A stretch of 60,612 nucleotides of DNA from positions 1 through 60,612 of the forward strand of contig MEOA01000027.1 of the NCBI GenBank assembly GCA_001768515.1, read 5' to 3'. This document shows, in pieces, positions 36,209-45,761 of this stretch. Each line of letters starts with the position of its first letter. Position 1 is the stretch's first letter. The DNA is from Bacteroidetes bacterium GWE2_42_24 (lineage in GTDB: Bacteria > Bacteroidota > Bacteroidia > Bacteroidales > TTA-H9). The translations under genes were made by a program, and so were the position numbers. Below the pieces are notes generated by a model. It was not told the origin of the DNA. It did not search any database and saw only the letters and a program-made list of their open reading frames with translations.

Positions 36209-36670
36209 ATGGATGCAAACAAGAAGTCACGACGATACGAACGTATCTACACCCAGTTGCGCGAACTGTTAACCCGTACCGCCAACCCGGGTGCACGTAT
36301 GGCGACCCTCTGTGCAGTGCTTCACCACAAAATGGACGGTTTCTTCTGGACCGGGTTCTATTGTCTCGCCAATGGTGAACTGATCGTCAGCAACTACCAG
36401 GGACCCGTTGCCTGCCAGGTGCTGAAGAAAGATACCGGCGTATGCTGGGCAGCAGTCAATACAAAACAAACCGTCGTAGTGCCCGATGTTCATCAGTTCC
36501 CCGACCACATTGCCTGCGACTCCCGCTCCAATTCGGAAATAGTTGTTCCGTTAAAAAACAGCAGGGGTGAAATCCTTGGCGTGCTGGATGTCGACAGTGA
36601 CAAGCCGGCTAACTTCGATGAGACCGATGCCTTATGGCTTGAAAGAATTATTTCACTCGTGTATGCGTAA
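36209..36670 (+). CDS. msrC: GAF-domain free methionine-R-sulfoxide reductase
   Basis: A 153-residue single GAF domain matching the fRMsr (MsrC) pattern: FFWTGFYCLANGELIVSNYQG, PVACQVLKKDTGVCWAAVN, VVPDVHQFPDHIACDSRSNS and EIVVPLKNSRGEILGVLDVDS. The three cysteines of the catalytic set (in VACQ, GVCW and IACD) are all present. It reduces free L-methionine-R-sulfoxide, repairing oxidative damage. The ATG at 36209 follows a TACTTTTG box; an upstream start at 36188 would overlap that box. The next gene starts 8 bases before its stop. Confidence 0.9.
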   Translation: MDANKKSRRYERIYTQLRELLTRTANPGARMATLCAVLHHKMDGFFWTGFYCLANGELIVSNYQGPVACQVLKKDTGVCWAAVNTKQTVVVPDVHQFPDHIACDSRSNSEIVVPLKNSRGEILGVLDVDSDKPANFDETDALWLERIISLVYA

Positions 36671-37208
36671 GATACTCTTTCTGCTGATCATCATCATCCT
36701 GAGTGCCTGTAACAGGTCGCCCGAAAAAGCTGGAGAATACCACCAGTTCATGATCGAAAGCCAATCGGCGCTGATGAACCGGGTGTTCGAACTGAGCCGT
36801 AACCTCCGTAACATGGATTCCACAAAGGCTAACCAGATTCTGGAAGAAACCAAAGTGCTTGCGCTCAACACAGCCGAAGAGATCAGGCAGGCACAGCCAT
36901 TTAAAAAAGACACCACGCTACGGCATGCCACCCTGCAGGTCGTCGAAGCATATGCCGAGGTGATCAACAACGAACTGGGAGAGATGGCCGGCATGGTAAC
37001 CCGGGGAGAGCTAACCGACAGCACAGGATTCCGGAAAGCCGCTAAAATCAGGCTGTCCATTCTGCATAAGCTCATCAAAGCCGAGAAAGAATTTGCCCGC
37101 CAGGAGGGCAAATTCCGGCGCACTTACCTCGCGGGCAAAGACTTCATAGAGGCAGATACCACCTTTTTCGGGGTCGATACCATCAATCCGGCGGGGTCAG
37201 AGTTCTAA
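36663..37208 (+). CDS. Predicted lipoprotein
   Basis: A 181-residue lipoprotein: the signal sequence ends at a lipobox (LLIIIILSAC), followed by a helical, charged mature part (ESQSALMNRVFELSRNLRN, LQVVEAYAEVINNELGEM, ILHKLIKAEKEFARQEGKF). No family is recognised. The ATG at 36663 lies inside the 3' end of the fRMsr gene (8-base overlap), so it is translationally coupled to it. Its 3' end overlaps the convergent alpha-2-macroglobulin gene by about 12 bases. The function is unknown. Confidence 0.72.
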   Translation: MRKILFLLIIIILSACNRSPEKAGEYHQFMIESQSALMNRVFELSRNLRNMDSTKANQILEETKVLALNTAEEIRQAQPFKKDTTLRHATLQVVEAYAEVINNELGEMAGMVTRGELTDSTGFRKAAKIRLSILHKLIKAEKEFARQEGKFRRTYLAGKDFIEADTTFFGVDTINPAGSEF

Positions 37209-40200
37209 ACGTCCACCCTCCGACCTTCCTGAGTATGCCGGAGCATACTGACTCTGAATGGTAGCGGGGCCATCGGCATAGTTTCCGTTACGGGTCACAT
37301 TTACATCATATTCGAATACGTAGGTTCCGCGACGCAACTGGTAGAAGAAATAATCCACAGTGGCATCGCCTGTCACCTTGTAGTAGCCAGCCCCATCACG
37401 CCATTCATAACCTGAGAGTACATCAACAGGTTCAAAACCTGCGGCACGCAGGTCACGCAGGGTAACATACTCCATATCCCGCTCAACCTCTACTGTAATC
37501 CTGACCTTTAGTTTATCGCCCTGCTTCAGTCGTTGCCCCGGCTCTATTCTGACCCAACGATTACCCGACTCACTTATAAGCTCCCGTTTCAAAGTGAAAC
37601 CCGATCCAGTAGCCTGTACCTTTTCCTGGCGGGCATAATATTGTGCATAAATGCCTCCCCAGCCAACCCCTTCGCCCAAACCCCGAAACCCGATTGTTGT
37701 TCTGGCAGCTTCGGCAGCATCTAAAAGAAAATCGCGTCGAAAATAGCCTGTTTGTGAATCCATCGCCTGTATCGGAATAACCTTCCCATTGAGGAGCACC
37801 TCCACGGGATTCATTTTCGCCTTTTGCTTCTCCCCCGTCAAAAGAAAGGCATAGCAAGCACCTGCCGTGGCAGGTTGGTTTTCCCATGCTTCGGTACGTT
37901 TACGCGACAAAAGCCATCCCTTCATCTTCTCCATTTCCATACTGCCGGGCATAAGCTCATTCCATGCCTCTATGACGATGCTTTGCGTTTCGAGAGGGGC
38001 ATCATACCAACGCTGACCATATTCACGCCGCCAGTAGATGTTGCCTTCCTTGTCGGTTAAAGCCTTATCGCGCAGCGAGGCCATCATCTTTTCTGCATTC
38101 TTTACATCGCCTGCACGATACAGCGCCAGGGCAGTCATAGCCTGCATCATTGGCGAAATAGCTGTTCCTTTCAGGGTAATCCCCTCCTGGTAGAACCTGA
38201 AGGCCGCCTGATACTTTTCTGCCACCGGGTGGCTGCCAAAGAAATAACTACGTGCATAAAGGTAATGCAACTGAGAGGCATCAGGCCCGGGTTTCTTTGT
38301 TCCGGCATTCTTCAGCATCAGATTGTAATCTTCAAGCAGTTGGTCGTCAAGGTAGCTCACAGCCTTTCCGATTATGTCGGCTACTTTTTGGTTGTCATTA
38401 AGGCTGACTGCCCCCATCTTCACCATCCGGCCGATAGTTTCCACCACTTGCCCCGTCAGGTAACGCGAGTCAGGCATCCCTTTAAACCACACGAAGCCAC
38501 CATTTGCCAACTGGTAATCGGCCAACAGGCTGACAGCCTCCGACTCGAACTGCCACAGGTTATTCTCGTTATAAAAATCAACCAGATGGCGCTGGTTTAC
38601 AGTTTCATCCTGTTCGTCCTCAACCCATGGAGTATCTTCCAGTCCCAATAGTTTCAAATCATCATTCTGCCCCAGCGTGGAGGTTGCAGGCTTCTGCCCA
38701 TTACCCGGGGCTTCCAGTGCCGACCTTATACCCGGATAGGTATTCACCACTAACCTCCCCATAGACGCCGCATAATAGCGAAACAAGACATCGGTCAGGC
38801 AGTGTTGATTGGGAGTCTTCAACGCAGGCAGTGCATTGACCACATACCAGGCGGGATTGGAGGCATACTCAACGGTAACCTTCACCTGATCACCCGGGCG
38901 CAGTGCTCCTGCATCAAAATACTGCGCCACGCCGGCATTAAACTTTTCCTGTCCATTAATTGTAAAGGCTTTGGTGTTAATCAACCTGATGCGGTCGGTG
39001 AGTACAGGCAGGTTCCCGGCTTGTCCATCGGTCTGAAGACCGGCATTTACAATAACCTCATAACGAAGCAGGCCAGGAACATCGGCAAAGACCACGGGCC
39101 ATGCGGCAACTTCATTTCCGCCAGCAGCTACATCCAGAATTACCGGCTGAAGCTCGCCTATCCATGCCGGAGCCTCGCCTGTAACCACGTCAATAAGTTT
39201 CAACCTGACTGTCGTTTTCAGCGCTTTTTTGCTCATATTGATGACTCTGAATGGCAATGATAATGAATCGCCTGTCCTTACAAATCTCGGCAATGCCGGA
39301 ATAACCATCACATCGCGCGAGGAGGTGATATACTTGTGGGTTGTACCGGTCATTCCGTCCTGTGCGTGTGCCAATGCCATAAATTTCCAACGGGTAAGCG
39401 CATCAGGTACTACAAACTCAAACTCAGCAATACCTGTTTGCCGGTTGCTCTTCAGGAAAGGATAGAAAAAGGCTGTTTCATTCAAGTTGGTACGCAGGGA
39501 TGGCTCTGTCTCTGTTTCATCAGATACAGGTTTGAGGTCAGAATTATCATCTATAATATTAAACTCAACTTCTTCTTCAAAAATTTCTGTTTTATCTTCT
39601 ACAACGTTCAATTCTTTTTTCATTTGGCTCATTGAACCGGCAGCAGGTGCCATCGCCCTTATCCCCTTACCGCCACCCTTAAACCTGCCAAAATAATTAA
39701 AAAACTCAAATCCGAACCAGTTGAGATCGGTATAACCGGGTTCTGTCACCGCATAGTAGGTAATAGTATCAATATAATTGACCCGCGTCTCCCCTCGTCG
39801 AAAAGCACCAGAACCCCAACTCCCTCCTCCCCAGGGAAACTCAGCAGTATTCATCATCCATTGCTGCGGCGCGATGGCGTCGAGGGATGCGTCATACATC
39901 GAGGCCAATACCTCCGCTTCCAGGGGCTTACCGTTACCATCGGCCACGGTCACGCTCCACTTTTCCCGGTTACCCGGCTCTGTTTTGTCACGGAAGGTGG
40001 CAAGACGTACGATCATCTTCTGATCGGGCTTTTCTACAGACACGAAATAACTATGGTTAAAAAATCTGTTATGACGCACCAGTATGAAATGAAACTGAAC
40101 CAACTCTCCCATGTCAGGAGAAATCGGATAGAAAAAAAGCTTTTGCTCCCTGTCAGCTTCAAGCCACTGCTCAGCCACAACACCTTTACTGGTTAAAACC

Positions 40201-43163
40201 TGCACCAGGTATCGTGCATTCTTCTCAGAAGAACCATAAAGGAATCTTGCCTGTTCTCCCGCTTTTACCTCCTGAGTGAGCGGAACAACCCAATCTGGGG
40301 TCAGCAGTGGTAATTTCGACGAAGTCGGATCGAAAACAGTAAAGGTCACCATCTTTTCCGCCTCGTTGCCTTTTTGATCGACTGCTTTTAGTTTTAAGGC
40401 ATACACCCCCGGACTGGTAATAAACTTCTTTATATCCACCAGACTGTCAGCCATGTAATTCAGATGATAGCCTGCCAGTTGATCACCAAGTGGCCATTTA
40501 TTATAATTGAAACTACCAGCCTCACCGCGACCAAACAAACGGTATTCTTCATCGACCGGCCAGTAACAGGTATCCGGTTGAAGGAGCCTGTAGAGGCCGA
40601 TGTCAATAGTCGATGCCATGGCTTGTCCGCCAGTTGTAGTTGTCTTTACCTGAATGGGTTGCAGGTCGGCCAGATTGATCTGTTCATCGACTTCCGTGAT
40701 GATAAACAGATTTCTACGACTCACCCGAAAAGAAATATCCCCCTTGCGGCTCTCTCCTGCCTGATCAGTCACGGTAACCTCAACGGAATAATCGTAGTCT
40801 TTGGGTGTTCCGTCTGAATAACCGGAATCTTTGGTTGTCATAAACCTGATAACAAACCTGCCATCAGCATCCGTAACTGTCTCGCCCTGCATTATCACCT
40901 CCTTGTTTTGTGGATACCAACCACGCCACCATGATGAGAATTCCGAACGATTCACCGTGTAGCTTACCCTTGCCCCTGTGACAGAGTAACCTGAGTAGGC
41001 TTCGGCCTTACCACTCACTGCTGCTTCATCTCCCGGCTTAATGGCGGCCTCAGGTTGATCCATCGTCACGGCAAATTCGGGTCGTTTGTAAGACTCCACC
41101 TTAAACGACTCTCCGCCCGAACTAGTTGAAATTCTGTAATTACCGGCCAGTCCGGATGCAGGAAGGATGAAACTACCTGTGATGGAACCAAAGTCGTTCG
41201 TCACCAGGGTCATTTTCTCTACCACTTGATTGTTGGCATTGTAGAGTGACACGTCCACCTTTCGGGCAACTTCAGCTTTATAATTCCCTGGAGTACCAAT
41301 CATCACGATCCCCTTAAACCACACCTGCTGCCCGGGACGATACACAGCCCTGTCAGTAAAAATCCAGGTTTGCTGCCCAACAACAGGCATGTAATGCTCT
41401 GATCGTGAAAACCATTCAGTCTGAAGCGAAAAACAGGTATCACCCTTTTGGCTCAAGGAAATATAAATCCCGTTGTTCCGGCTCATATCGCCGATCATCA
41501 CCTCACCTTTCGCGTTGCTTGCCGGCATTATCTGCTCTTCGGACATAAACTTCCGTGTCGACCTGTCATAATTCCTGTAACGCAGTGTAGCCTTCACTCC
41601 CCTTAATGGAAAGCCGGTAAGCCTGTCAACAACGATGAGACGTGGCGATTGCACATCAGCCGGGGCATTGAGCCAGGCCAGCCTTGTAGCCTGAATGACG
41701 GTGGTGGCCACCATTTTCCCTGTACTTTTAAAACCTTTATCCTGAGCTGCAACTAACAGGTAGGCGCCCTGCTTCAACGGTTCCTGCTGTATAGTCTGTT
41801 TAAATTCAACCAATCTGTAAGGATTGCTCAATCTGAGGGACCATGATCTCAAAGGCGCGCGTTTTGCCAGCCGGCTGATCACAGAATCATCGCGCGAACC
41901 CTGAACCTGAATCATATCCCTGCTGGTTAACTTAATAATTCGGAACCAAAGGGTATCAATATTGGCCGAACTGATTTCAATCGCAAACTGCTCCGCCGGA
42001 AGAACTTCCTCCTGCGCTGAAACTGATAGTACAGGTCGCTCAATTGAAGCCATCAGCATCTTACAATCCTGCGCACCTTTTGATCCGGGAAAGAGCGCGA
42101 GCGCCTGACCTGCTTTTTCAACTGCATCGGCAAACAGCCGGTTGGCAAGCATCTTGTCCTTCTCAAGTGACTGGTTGCCCTTTTCGCGAAGAATCAGTGC
42201 TATCTGGTATGTTACCCGGGTGGCTCCTTCAAAGTTCCTGAACCTGCTTTCAAGCGATTGCAAACCTTCGAGGTATAAGGTGTCACGATTGGGCAACTCA
42301 AGGTTTTCATAGACGTAGGCGAGCCTTCTCAGATCGATGTCGATCAATGCCGTCGGATCCTTATCGTTAAGGTGAAAGGCGATGGCATCACGATATCGCT
42401 CCAGAATATAACCATTTGACTTATCGGTGCCAATGGGGTTCAATGAAGCAAACTCAGAGACCGGAGCCATCCACAAAGGATTGGTCAGATTTACCACAGG
42501 GCTTGCTTTCAACTGATTGCCAACGCCGGAGACAAAATACTCAATAGCCCTGTGATTCAACACGTCAAACAAGGTCGGAAGGGGGTCACGCGAAAGTGTA
42601 TCACGTTCAAGCACGAGCGAATAATCACCAGTCGGAATGCGCTTCAGCAAGTCACCCTCACTTAGCGACTGCCGGTAACATTCATCGGCCCTTGACAGCA
42701 TCTTCGCTGCATCCCAGGTCTCCGGATCATCACCCGGTTGTTCGGTCTGTGTCCGTTGCAGCAGTTCATACTGGTGCGCCCGGTAATAGCCCATGTACAA
42801 ATCACCCAGTGCACTGCTGATGATCTGCTTCGCGGGAATGGTCATCCCTGGCAGATATTGCTCAAACTCAGCGATACTCTTCAGCAGGTAATCCTCAGCA
42901 AACGACGACCTGAGGCTTTCACGGAACAGGAGCCCCTTTACCAGATTGGGCTGGTTCTGTTCATCGGTGGCCTTTCCGACGATCTCCGCTACAATGTCCA
43001 TCGCCGCGGCTGGCTGACCAGCCAGCTTCAGACTGTCGGCCTGATGCCATAATTGATTGTATCCTATTGGTTCTGCATGGGTAATCAGGTCGGCAGCATA
43101 GAGTAGCATGGCACTGACTGATACCGCCAGCAAGGTTAGAAGAATAAAGATTTTACGCGACAT
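37197..43163 (-). CDS. Alpha-2-macroglobulin-family protein lacking a normal thioester motif
   Basis: A 1988-residue exported protein of the bacterial alpha-2-macroglobulin family (MG2 and A2M domains). It has a signal peptide (FILLTLLAVSVSAMLLYA). The MG2-type motif TDRAVYRPGQQVWFKGIV lies near 604, and the A2M-family motif ALTRWKFMALAHAQDG near 1262. The C-terminal toroid and receptor-like part follow. Where family members carry the thioester CxEQ, this protein has HCLTDVLFRYYAASMG (about 1451), so Cys is kept but Glu-Gln is lost. Bacterial A2Ms trap foreign proteases in the periplasm; this one probably cannot form the covalent thioester bond. No PBP1C gene is adjacent. It is divergent from the ArsC-like gene. 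Confidence 0.88.
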   Translation of the reverse strand: MSRKIFILLTLLAVSVSAMLLYAADLITHAEPIGYNQLWHQADSLKLAGQPAAAMDIVAEIVGKATDEQNQPNLVKGLLFRESLRSSFAEDYLLKSIAEFEQYLPGMTIPAKQIISSALGDLYMGYYRAHQYELLQRTQTEQPGDDPETWDAAKMLSRADECYRQSLSEGDLLKRIPTGDYSLVLERDTLSRDPLPTLFDVLNHRAIEYFVSGVGNQLKASPVVNLTNPLWMAPVSEFASLNPIGTDKSNGYILERYRDAIAFHLNDKDPTALIDIDLRRLAYVYENLELPNRDTLYLEGLQSLESRFRNFEGATRVTYQIALILREKGNQSLEKDKMLANRLFADAVEKAGQALALFPGSKGAQDCKMLMASIERPVLSVSAQEEVLPAEQFAIEISSANIDTLWFRIIKLTSRDMIQVQGSRDDSVISRLAKRAPLRSWSLRLSNPYRLVEFKQTIQQEPLKQGAYLLVAAQDKGFKSTGKMVATTVIQATRLAWLNAPADVQSPRLIVVDRLTGFPLRGVKATLRYRNYDRSTRKFMSEEQIMPASNAKGEVMIGDMSRNNGIYISLSQKGDTCFSLQTEWFSRSEHYMPVVGQQTWIFTDRAVYRPGQQVWFKGIVMIGTPGNYKAEVARKVDVSLYNANNQVVEKMTLVTNDFGSITGSFILPASGLAGNYRISTSSGGESFKVESYKRPEFAVTMDQPEAAIKPGDEAAVSGKAEAYSGYSVTGARVSYTVNRSEFSSWWRGWYPQNKEVIMQGETVTDADGRFVIRFMTTKDSGYSDGTPKDYDYSVEVTVTDQAGESRKGDISFRVSRRNLFIITEVDEQINLADLQPIQVKTTTTGGQAMASTIDIGLYRLLQPDTCYWPVDEEYRLFGRGEAGSFNYNKWPLGDQLAGYHLNYMADSLVDIKKFITSPGVYALKLKAVDQKGNEAEKMVTFTVFDPTSSKLPLLTPDWVVPLTQEVKAGEQARFLYGSSEKNARYLVQVLTSKGVVAEQWLEADREQKLFFYPISPDMGELVQFHFILVRHNRFFNHSYFVSVEKPDQKMIVRLATFRDKTEPGNREKWSVTVADGNGKPLEAEVLASMYDASLDAIAPQQWMMNTAEFPWGGGSWGSGAFRRGETRVNYIDTITYYAVTEPGYTDLNWFGFEFFNYFGRFKGGGKGIRAMAPAAGSMSQMKKELNVVEDKTEIFEEEVEFNIIDDNSDLKPVSDETETEPSLRTNLNETAFFYPFLKSNRQTGIAEFEFVVPDALTRWKFMALAHAQDGMTGTTHKYITSSRDVMVIPALPRFVRTGDSLSLPFRVINMSKKALKTTVRLKLIDVVTGEAPAWIGELQPVILDVAAGGNEVAAWPVVFADVPGLLRYEVIVNAGLQTDGQAGNLPVLTDRIRLINTKAFTINGQEKFNAGVAQYFDAGALRPGDQVKVTVEYASNPAWYVVNALPALKTPNQHCLTDVLFRYYAASMGRLVVNTYPGIRSALEAPGNGQKPATSTLGQNDDLKLLGLEDTPWVEDEQDETVNQRHLVDFYNENNLWQFESEAVSLLADYQLANGGFVWFKGMPDSRYLTGQVVETIGRMVKMGAVSLNDNQKVADIIGKAVSYLDDQLLEDYNLMLKNAGTKKPGPDASQLHYLYARSYFFGSHPVAEKYQAAFRFYQEGITLKGTAISPMMQAMTALALYRAGDVKNAEKMMASLRDKALTDKEGNIYWRREYGQRWYDAPLETQSIVIEAWNELMPGSMEMEKMKGWLLSRKRTEAWENQPATAGACYAFLLTGEKQKAKMNPVEVLLNGKVIPIQAMDSQTGYFRRDFLLDAAEAARTTIGFRGLGEGVGWGGIYAQYYARQEKVQATGSGFTLKRELISESGNRWVRIEPGQRLKQGDKLKVRITVEVERDMEYVTLRDLRAAGFEPVDVLSGYEWRDGAGYYKVTGDATVDYFFYQLRRGTYVFEYDVNVTRNGNYADGPATIQSQYAPAYSGRSEGGRLEL

Positions 43164-43204
43164 GGTTCAATAATTAGGGTAAATACAATCAGGCAATGTG
43201 TGAC

Positions 43205-43212
43205 CAAAATTA
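43205..43212 (-). promoter_or_regulatory. TAnnTTTG -7 box of the alpha-2-macroglobulin gene
   Basis: TAATTTTG on the minus strand, about 41 bases before the ATG at 43163. It lies back to back with the arsC-fumC promoter. Confidence 0.5.
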
Positions 43213-43256
43213 GTCAGTGTCTCCTTATAAAACTCATTCATCAGGTTTTTATTTGG

Positions 43257-43264
43257 TACTTTTG
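43257..43264 (+). promoter_or_regulatory. TAnnTTTG -7 box of the arsC-like/fumC unit
   Basis: TACTTTTG, 19 bases before the chosen ATG at 43284. Confidence 0.55.
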
Positions 43265-43283
43265 TTTACTCAAAAATCAAGCC

Positions 43284-43634
43284 ATGCTGAAAATATATCA
43301 CAATCCACGGTGCCGTAAGTCGCGTGCCGGTTTGGAATACGTACAATCGAAAACGGAATCGTTCGAAGTGGTTGATTACTTGAATAAACCCCTCACCGCT
43401 GCCGAACTCGAAGTCCTCATCATGAAACTGGGGATTAAACCTGCCGAATTAGTGCGTACTCAGGAGGAGTATTTCAAACAGAACCTGAAAGGGAAACAAT
43501 TCAACGATCATGAGTGGATAAAAATTCTCGCGGAAAACCCAAAACTCATCCGCCGCCCGATTGTTGAATCAAAATACAAAGCCGTAGTAGCTGATCCACC
43601 CGAAGAGGCCGGGCGTTTTTTTGATGAAAAATAA
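43284..43634 (+). CDS. ArsC/Spx-family glutaredoxin-like reductase
   Basis: A 116-residue thioredoxin-fold protein of the ArsC/YffB/Spx family. The active-site Cys lies in [16 protein letters not shown], and the family's RPIV motif appears as LIRRPIVES. Homologues reduce arsenate using glutathione or glutaredoxin, or are regulators (Spx). No arsenic-resistance gene is adjacent, so the arsenate role is uncertain. The ATG at 43284 is chosen since it begins the conserved MLKIYHNP and follows the -7 box. fumC begins 19 bases after the stop. Confidence 0.8.
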   Translation: MLKIYHNPRCRKSRAGLEYVQSKTESFEVVDYLNKPLTAAELEVLIMKLGIKPAELVRTQEEYFKQNLKGKQFNDHEWIKILAENPKLIRRPIVESKYKAVVADPPEEAGRFFDEK

Positions 43635-43653
43635 ACTCATAAATCATACTGTC

Positions 43654-45048
43654 ATGAAATTCAGAACCGAAAAAGATACGATGGGACCCGTTGAGGTACC
43701 TGCCGATAAATACTGGGGAGCACAAACCGAACGATCACGCAATAACTTCAGAATAGGACCCGAGGGATCGATGCCCCGTGAAATTGTCCACGCCTTTGCT
43801 TATCTCAAAAAAGCCGCTGCACTGGCCAACCATGAACTGGGAGTCCTGACAGCAGAAAAGAAAGACCTGATTGCCCGCGTTTGCGACGAAATCCTTGCCG
43901 GCAGGCTCGACGACCAGTTTCCCCTCGTCATCTGGCAAACCGGTTCAGGAACTCAGAGCAACATGAACGTGAATGAGGTGGTTTCAAATCGTGCCCATGT
44001 TCTGTCAGGAGGAGTACTCGGTGAAGGAAAATCGCCGGTTCACCCGAATGATGACGTCAACAAGTCACAGTCGTCAAACGACACCTACCCTACCGCCATG
44101 CACATCGCCGCATACAAGATGATAGCCGGCGTAACCCTTCCCGGTGTGCAGAAGTTGCGCGATACCCTTGACCTCAAAGCCAAAGCATTTGCTGCCATCG
44201 TGAAGACTGGCCGCACCCACCTGATGGATGCCACCCCGCTCACCGTTGGACAGGAATTTTCGGGCTATGTTGCCCAACTCGACCATGCCATGCGTGCCAT
44301 CCGCAACACCCTGCCCCACCTGGCTGAACTGGCACTGGGCGGTACTGCTGTGGGCACGGGGCTTAACGCCCCGAAAGGATATGATGTGCTGGTTGCCGCA
44401 AAGATCGCCGAACTCACCGGACTCCCCTTTGTTACCGCCCCTAACAAGTACGAAGCGCTCTCGGCCCATGATGCCATCGTTGAGACTAGTGGTGCGCTCA
44501 AACAACTGGCCGTAAGCCTCATGCACATCGGCAACAACATCCGGCTCTCGGCAAGTGGCCCCCGTTGTGGCATCGGCGAACTGCATCTGCCCGAGAATGA
44601 ACCCGGAAGCAGTATCATGCCCGGCAAGGTGAATCCGACGCAGAACGAATCGCTCACGATGATATCATGCCAGGTGATTGGCAACGATGCTGCCATTACT
44701 GTCGCAGGTACCCACGGACATTTTCAGCTTAACGTCTTCAAACCGGTAATGGCCGCCAACTTCCTCCAATCGGCACGTCTGCTTGGTGAAGGCTGCGTCT
44801 CATTCAACGATCATTGTGCCGTTGGCATCGAAGCCAATCTGCCGGCCATACGCCGAAATATGGAAAACAGCCTGATGTTGGTAACATCCCTCAACACCCA
44901 TATTGGCTATGAAAACGCGGCCAAAATTGCCAAGAAAGCCCACCACGAAGGGACTACCCTCAAGGAGGCCGCCCTCGCCCTCGGACTCGTCACCAGCGAT
45001 GACTTCGACAAGTGGGTCGACCCTTCAAAGATGATCGGCACCCTGTAA
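43654..45048 (+). CDS. fumC: Class II fumarate hydratase
   Basis: A 464-residue fumarase of the aspartase/fumarase superfamily that interconverts fumarate and L-malate. Signatures are [79 protein letters not shown] and [20 protein letters not shown]. The [18 protein letters not shown] loop and the TQNE following PGKVNP point to fumarase rather than aspartase. The ATG at 43654 is chosen since homologues begin close to this and upstream starts lie within the arsC-like gene's 3' end. It shares the upstream promoter and is followed by a strong terminator. Confidence 0.95.
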   Translation: MKFRTEKDTMGPVEVPADKYWGAQTERSRNNFRIGPEGSMPREIVHAFAYLKKAAALANHELGVLTAEKKDLIARVCDEILAGRLDDQFPLVIWQTGSGTQSNMNVNEVVSNRAHVLSGGVLGEGKSPVHPNDDVNKSQSSNDTYPTAMHIAAYKMIAGVTLPGVQKLRDTLDLKAKAFAAIVKTGRTHLMDATPLTVGQEFSGYVAQLDHAMRAIRNTLPHLAELALGGTAVGTGLNAPKGYDVLVAAKIAELTGLPFVTAPNKYEALSAHDAIVETSGALKQLAVSLMHIGNNIRLSASGPRCGIGELHLPENEPGSSIMPGKVNPTQNESLTMISCQVIGNDAAITVAGTHGHFQLNVFKPVMAANFLQSARLLGEGCVSFNDHCAVGIEANLPAIRRNMENSLMLVTSLNTHIGYENAAKIAKKAHHEGTTLKEAALALGLVTSDDFDKWVDPSKMIGTL

Positions 45049-45067
45049 CCTCCGCTAAAACATCAAC

Positions 45068-45106
45068 AAAAGAGGCTGCCCATATAAGGCAGCCTCTTTT
45101 CTTTTG
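45068..45106 (+). terminator. Rho-independent terminator after fumC
   Basis: A perfect 13-bp stem (AAAAGAGGCTGCC / GGCAGCCTCTTTT) with a 7-base loop, 20 bases after the fumC stop, followed by CTTTTG. Confidence 0.88.
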
Positions 45107-45320
45107 TAGCCGGCAATTTTCGTGTTGAAAGGCTATCGTCCGGTATTTTCAAACGCAGGGAATTGAAACCCCGCTACCAGAAGAACCTTTTCCATTTTCT
45201 GTTCACAGCCCAAAAACCAGTAACAGTTTTTATCAAAAAAAGGCTGCTGACCCTGATATGAATTATACCCCGGCGTGGGGATAAATAATCTGTGTAAAAA
45301 CACACCAATTTTTTAGTTCG

Positions 45321-45364
45321 ACCGTAGATTAACCGTAGATTAACCGTAGATTAACCGTAGATTA
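45321..45364. repeat. Four perfect 11-bp tandem repeats with degenerate continuation
   Basis: The unit ACCGTAGATTA occurs four times without change, followed by two degenerate units (ACCGTACCATT, ACCGTATGGCT) to about 45386. The 11-base period is near one helical turn. It lies in the 713-base gap between fumC and the CocE-type hydrolase gene. Confidence 0.75.
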
Positions 45365-45517
45365 ACCGTACCATTACCGTATGGCTATGGTCTATATTCG
45401 TTCGATTTTCGCTTAAATTTTGCTTCATATCCTATTGAAATTTGTCTTTTGTTAAATCCAAAATCATGCCAAACCAAATTAGTTTTACGGCTGGTTGGAA
45501 AAAATGAAATCATTTAA

Positions 45518-45733
45518 TTATGGGGAGGAACTGACCTGTTGCTTGGCTGCCTCCGGGTGGCTACCTGTAAAAGTCAATGGCAAAAGGAATTGGTACTGAT
45601 GGCTATCGGGAGCCGTTGGTGCGAGGGCCCTTATATTTAATGATGCCCGTGAATTTCCCGGAAATGGTTCTCCAAAAGGTAAATTCATATATACCTGACC
45701 AGAACCGTTGGAAATAAATACACGGTATTTACG
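45518..45733 (-). pseudogene. Rhs core remnant
   Basis: An open stretch on the minus strand encodes 71 residues from one stop to the next, with no usable start. It includes VFISNGSGQVYMNLPFGE, clearly like the Rhs core of the right-hand array (FISDMAGLPYQMFVNLPFGE). Nucleotide words are shared with the array copies (for example TCTCCAAAAGG and GGAAATAAAT). After NLPFGE the sequence is unrelated to the array. It is a decayed fragment of an Rhs gene in the same orientation as the array. Confidence 0.6.
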
Positions 45734-45761
45734 TTAATTCTGCCGGATTAAAATTCTAAAA

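Noticed and set aside
44074..44586. 170-codon open frame antisense to fumC
   Set aside because: It is a shadow of the firmly identified fumC frame.
45321..45386. CRISPR array
   Set aside because: The repeats are 11 bases, directly tandem and without spacers, and no cas gene is nearby.
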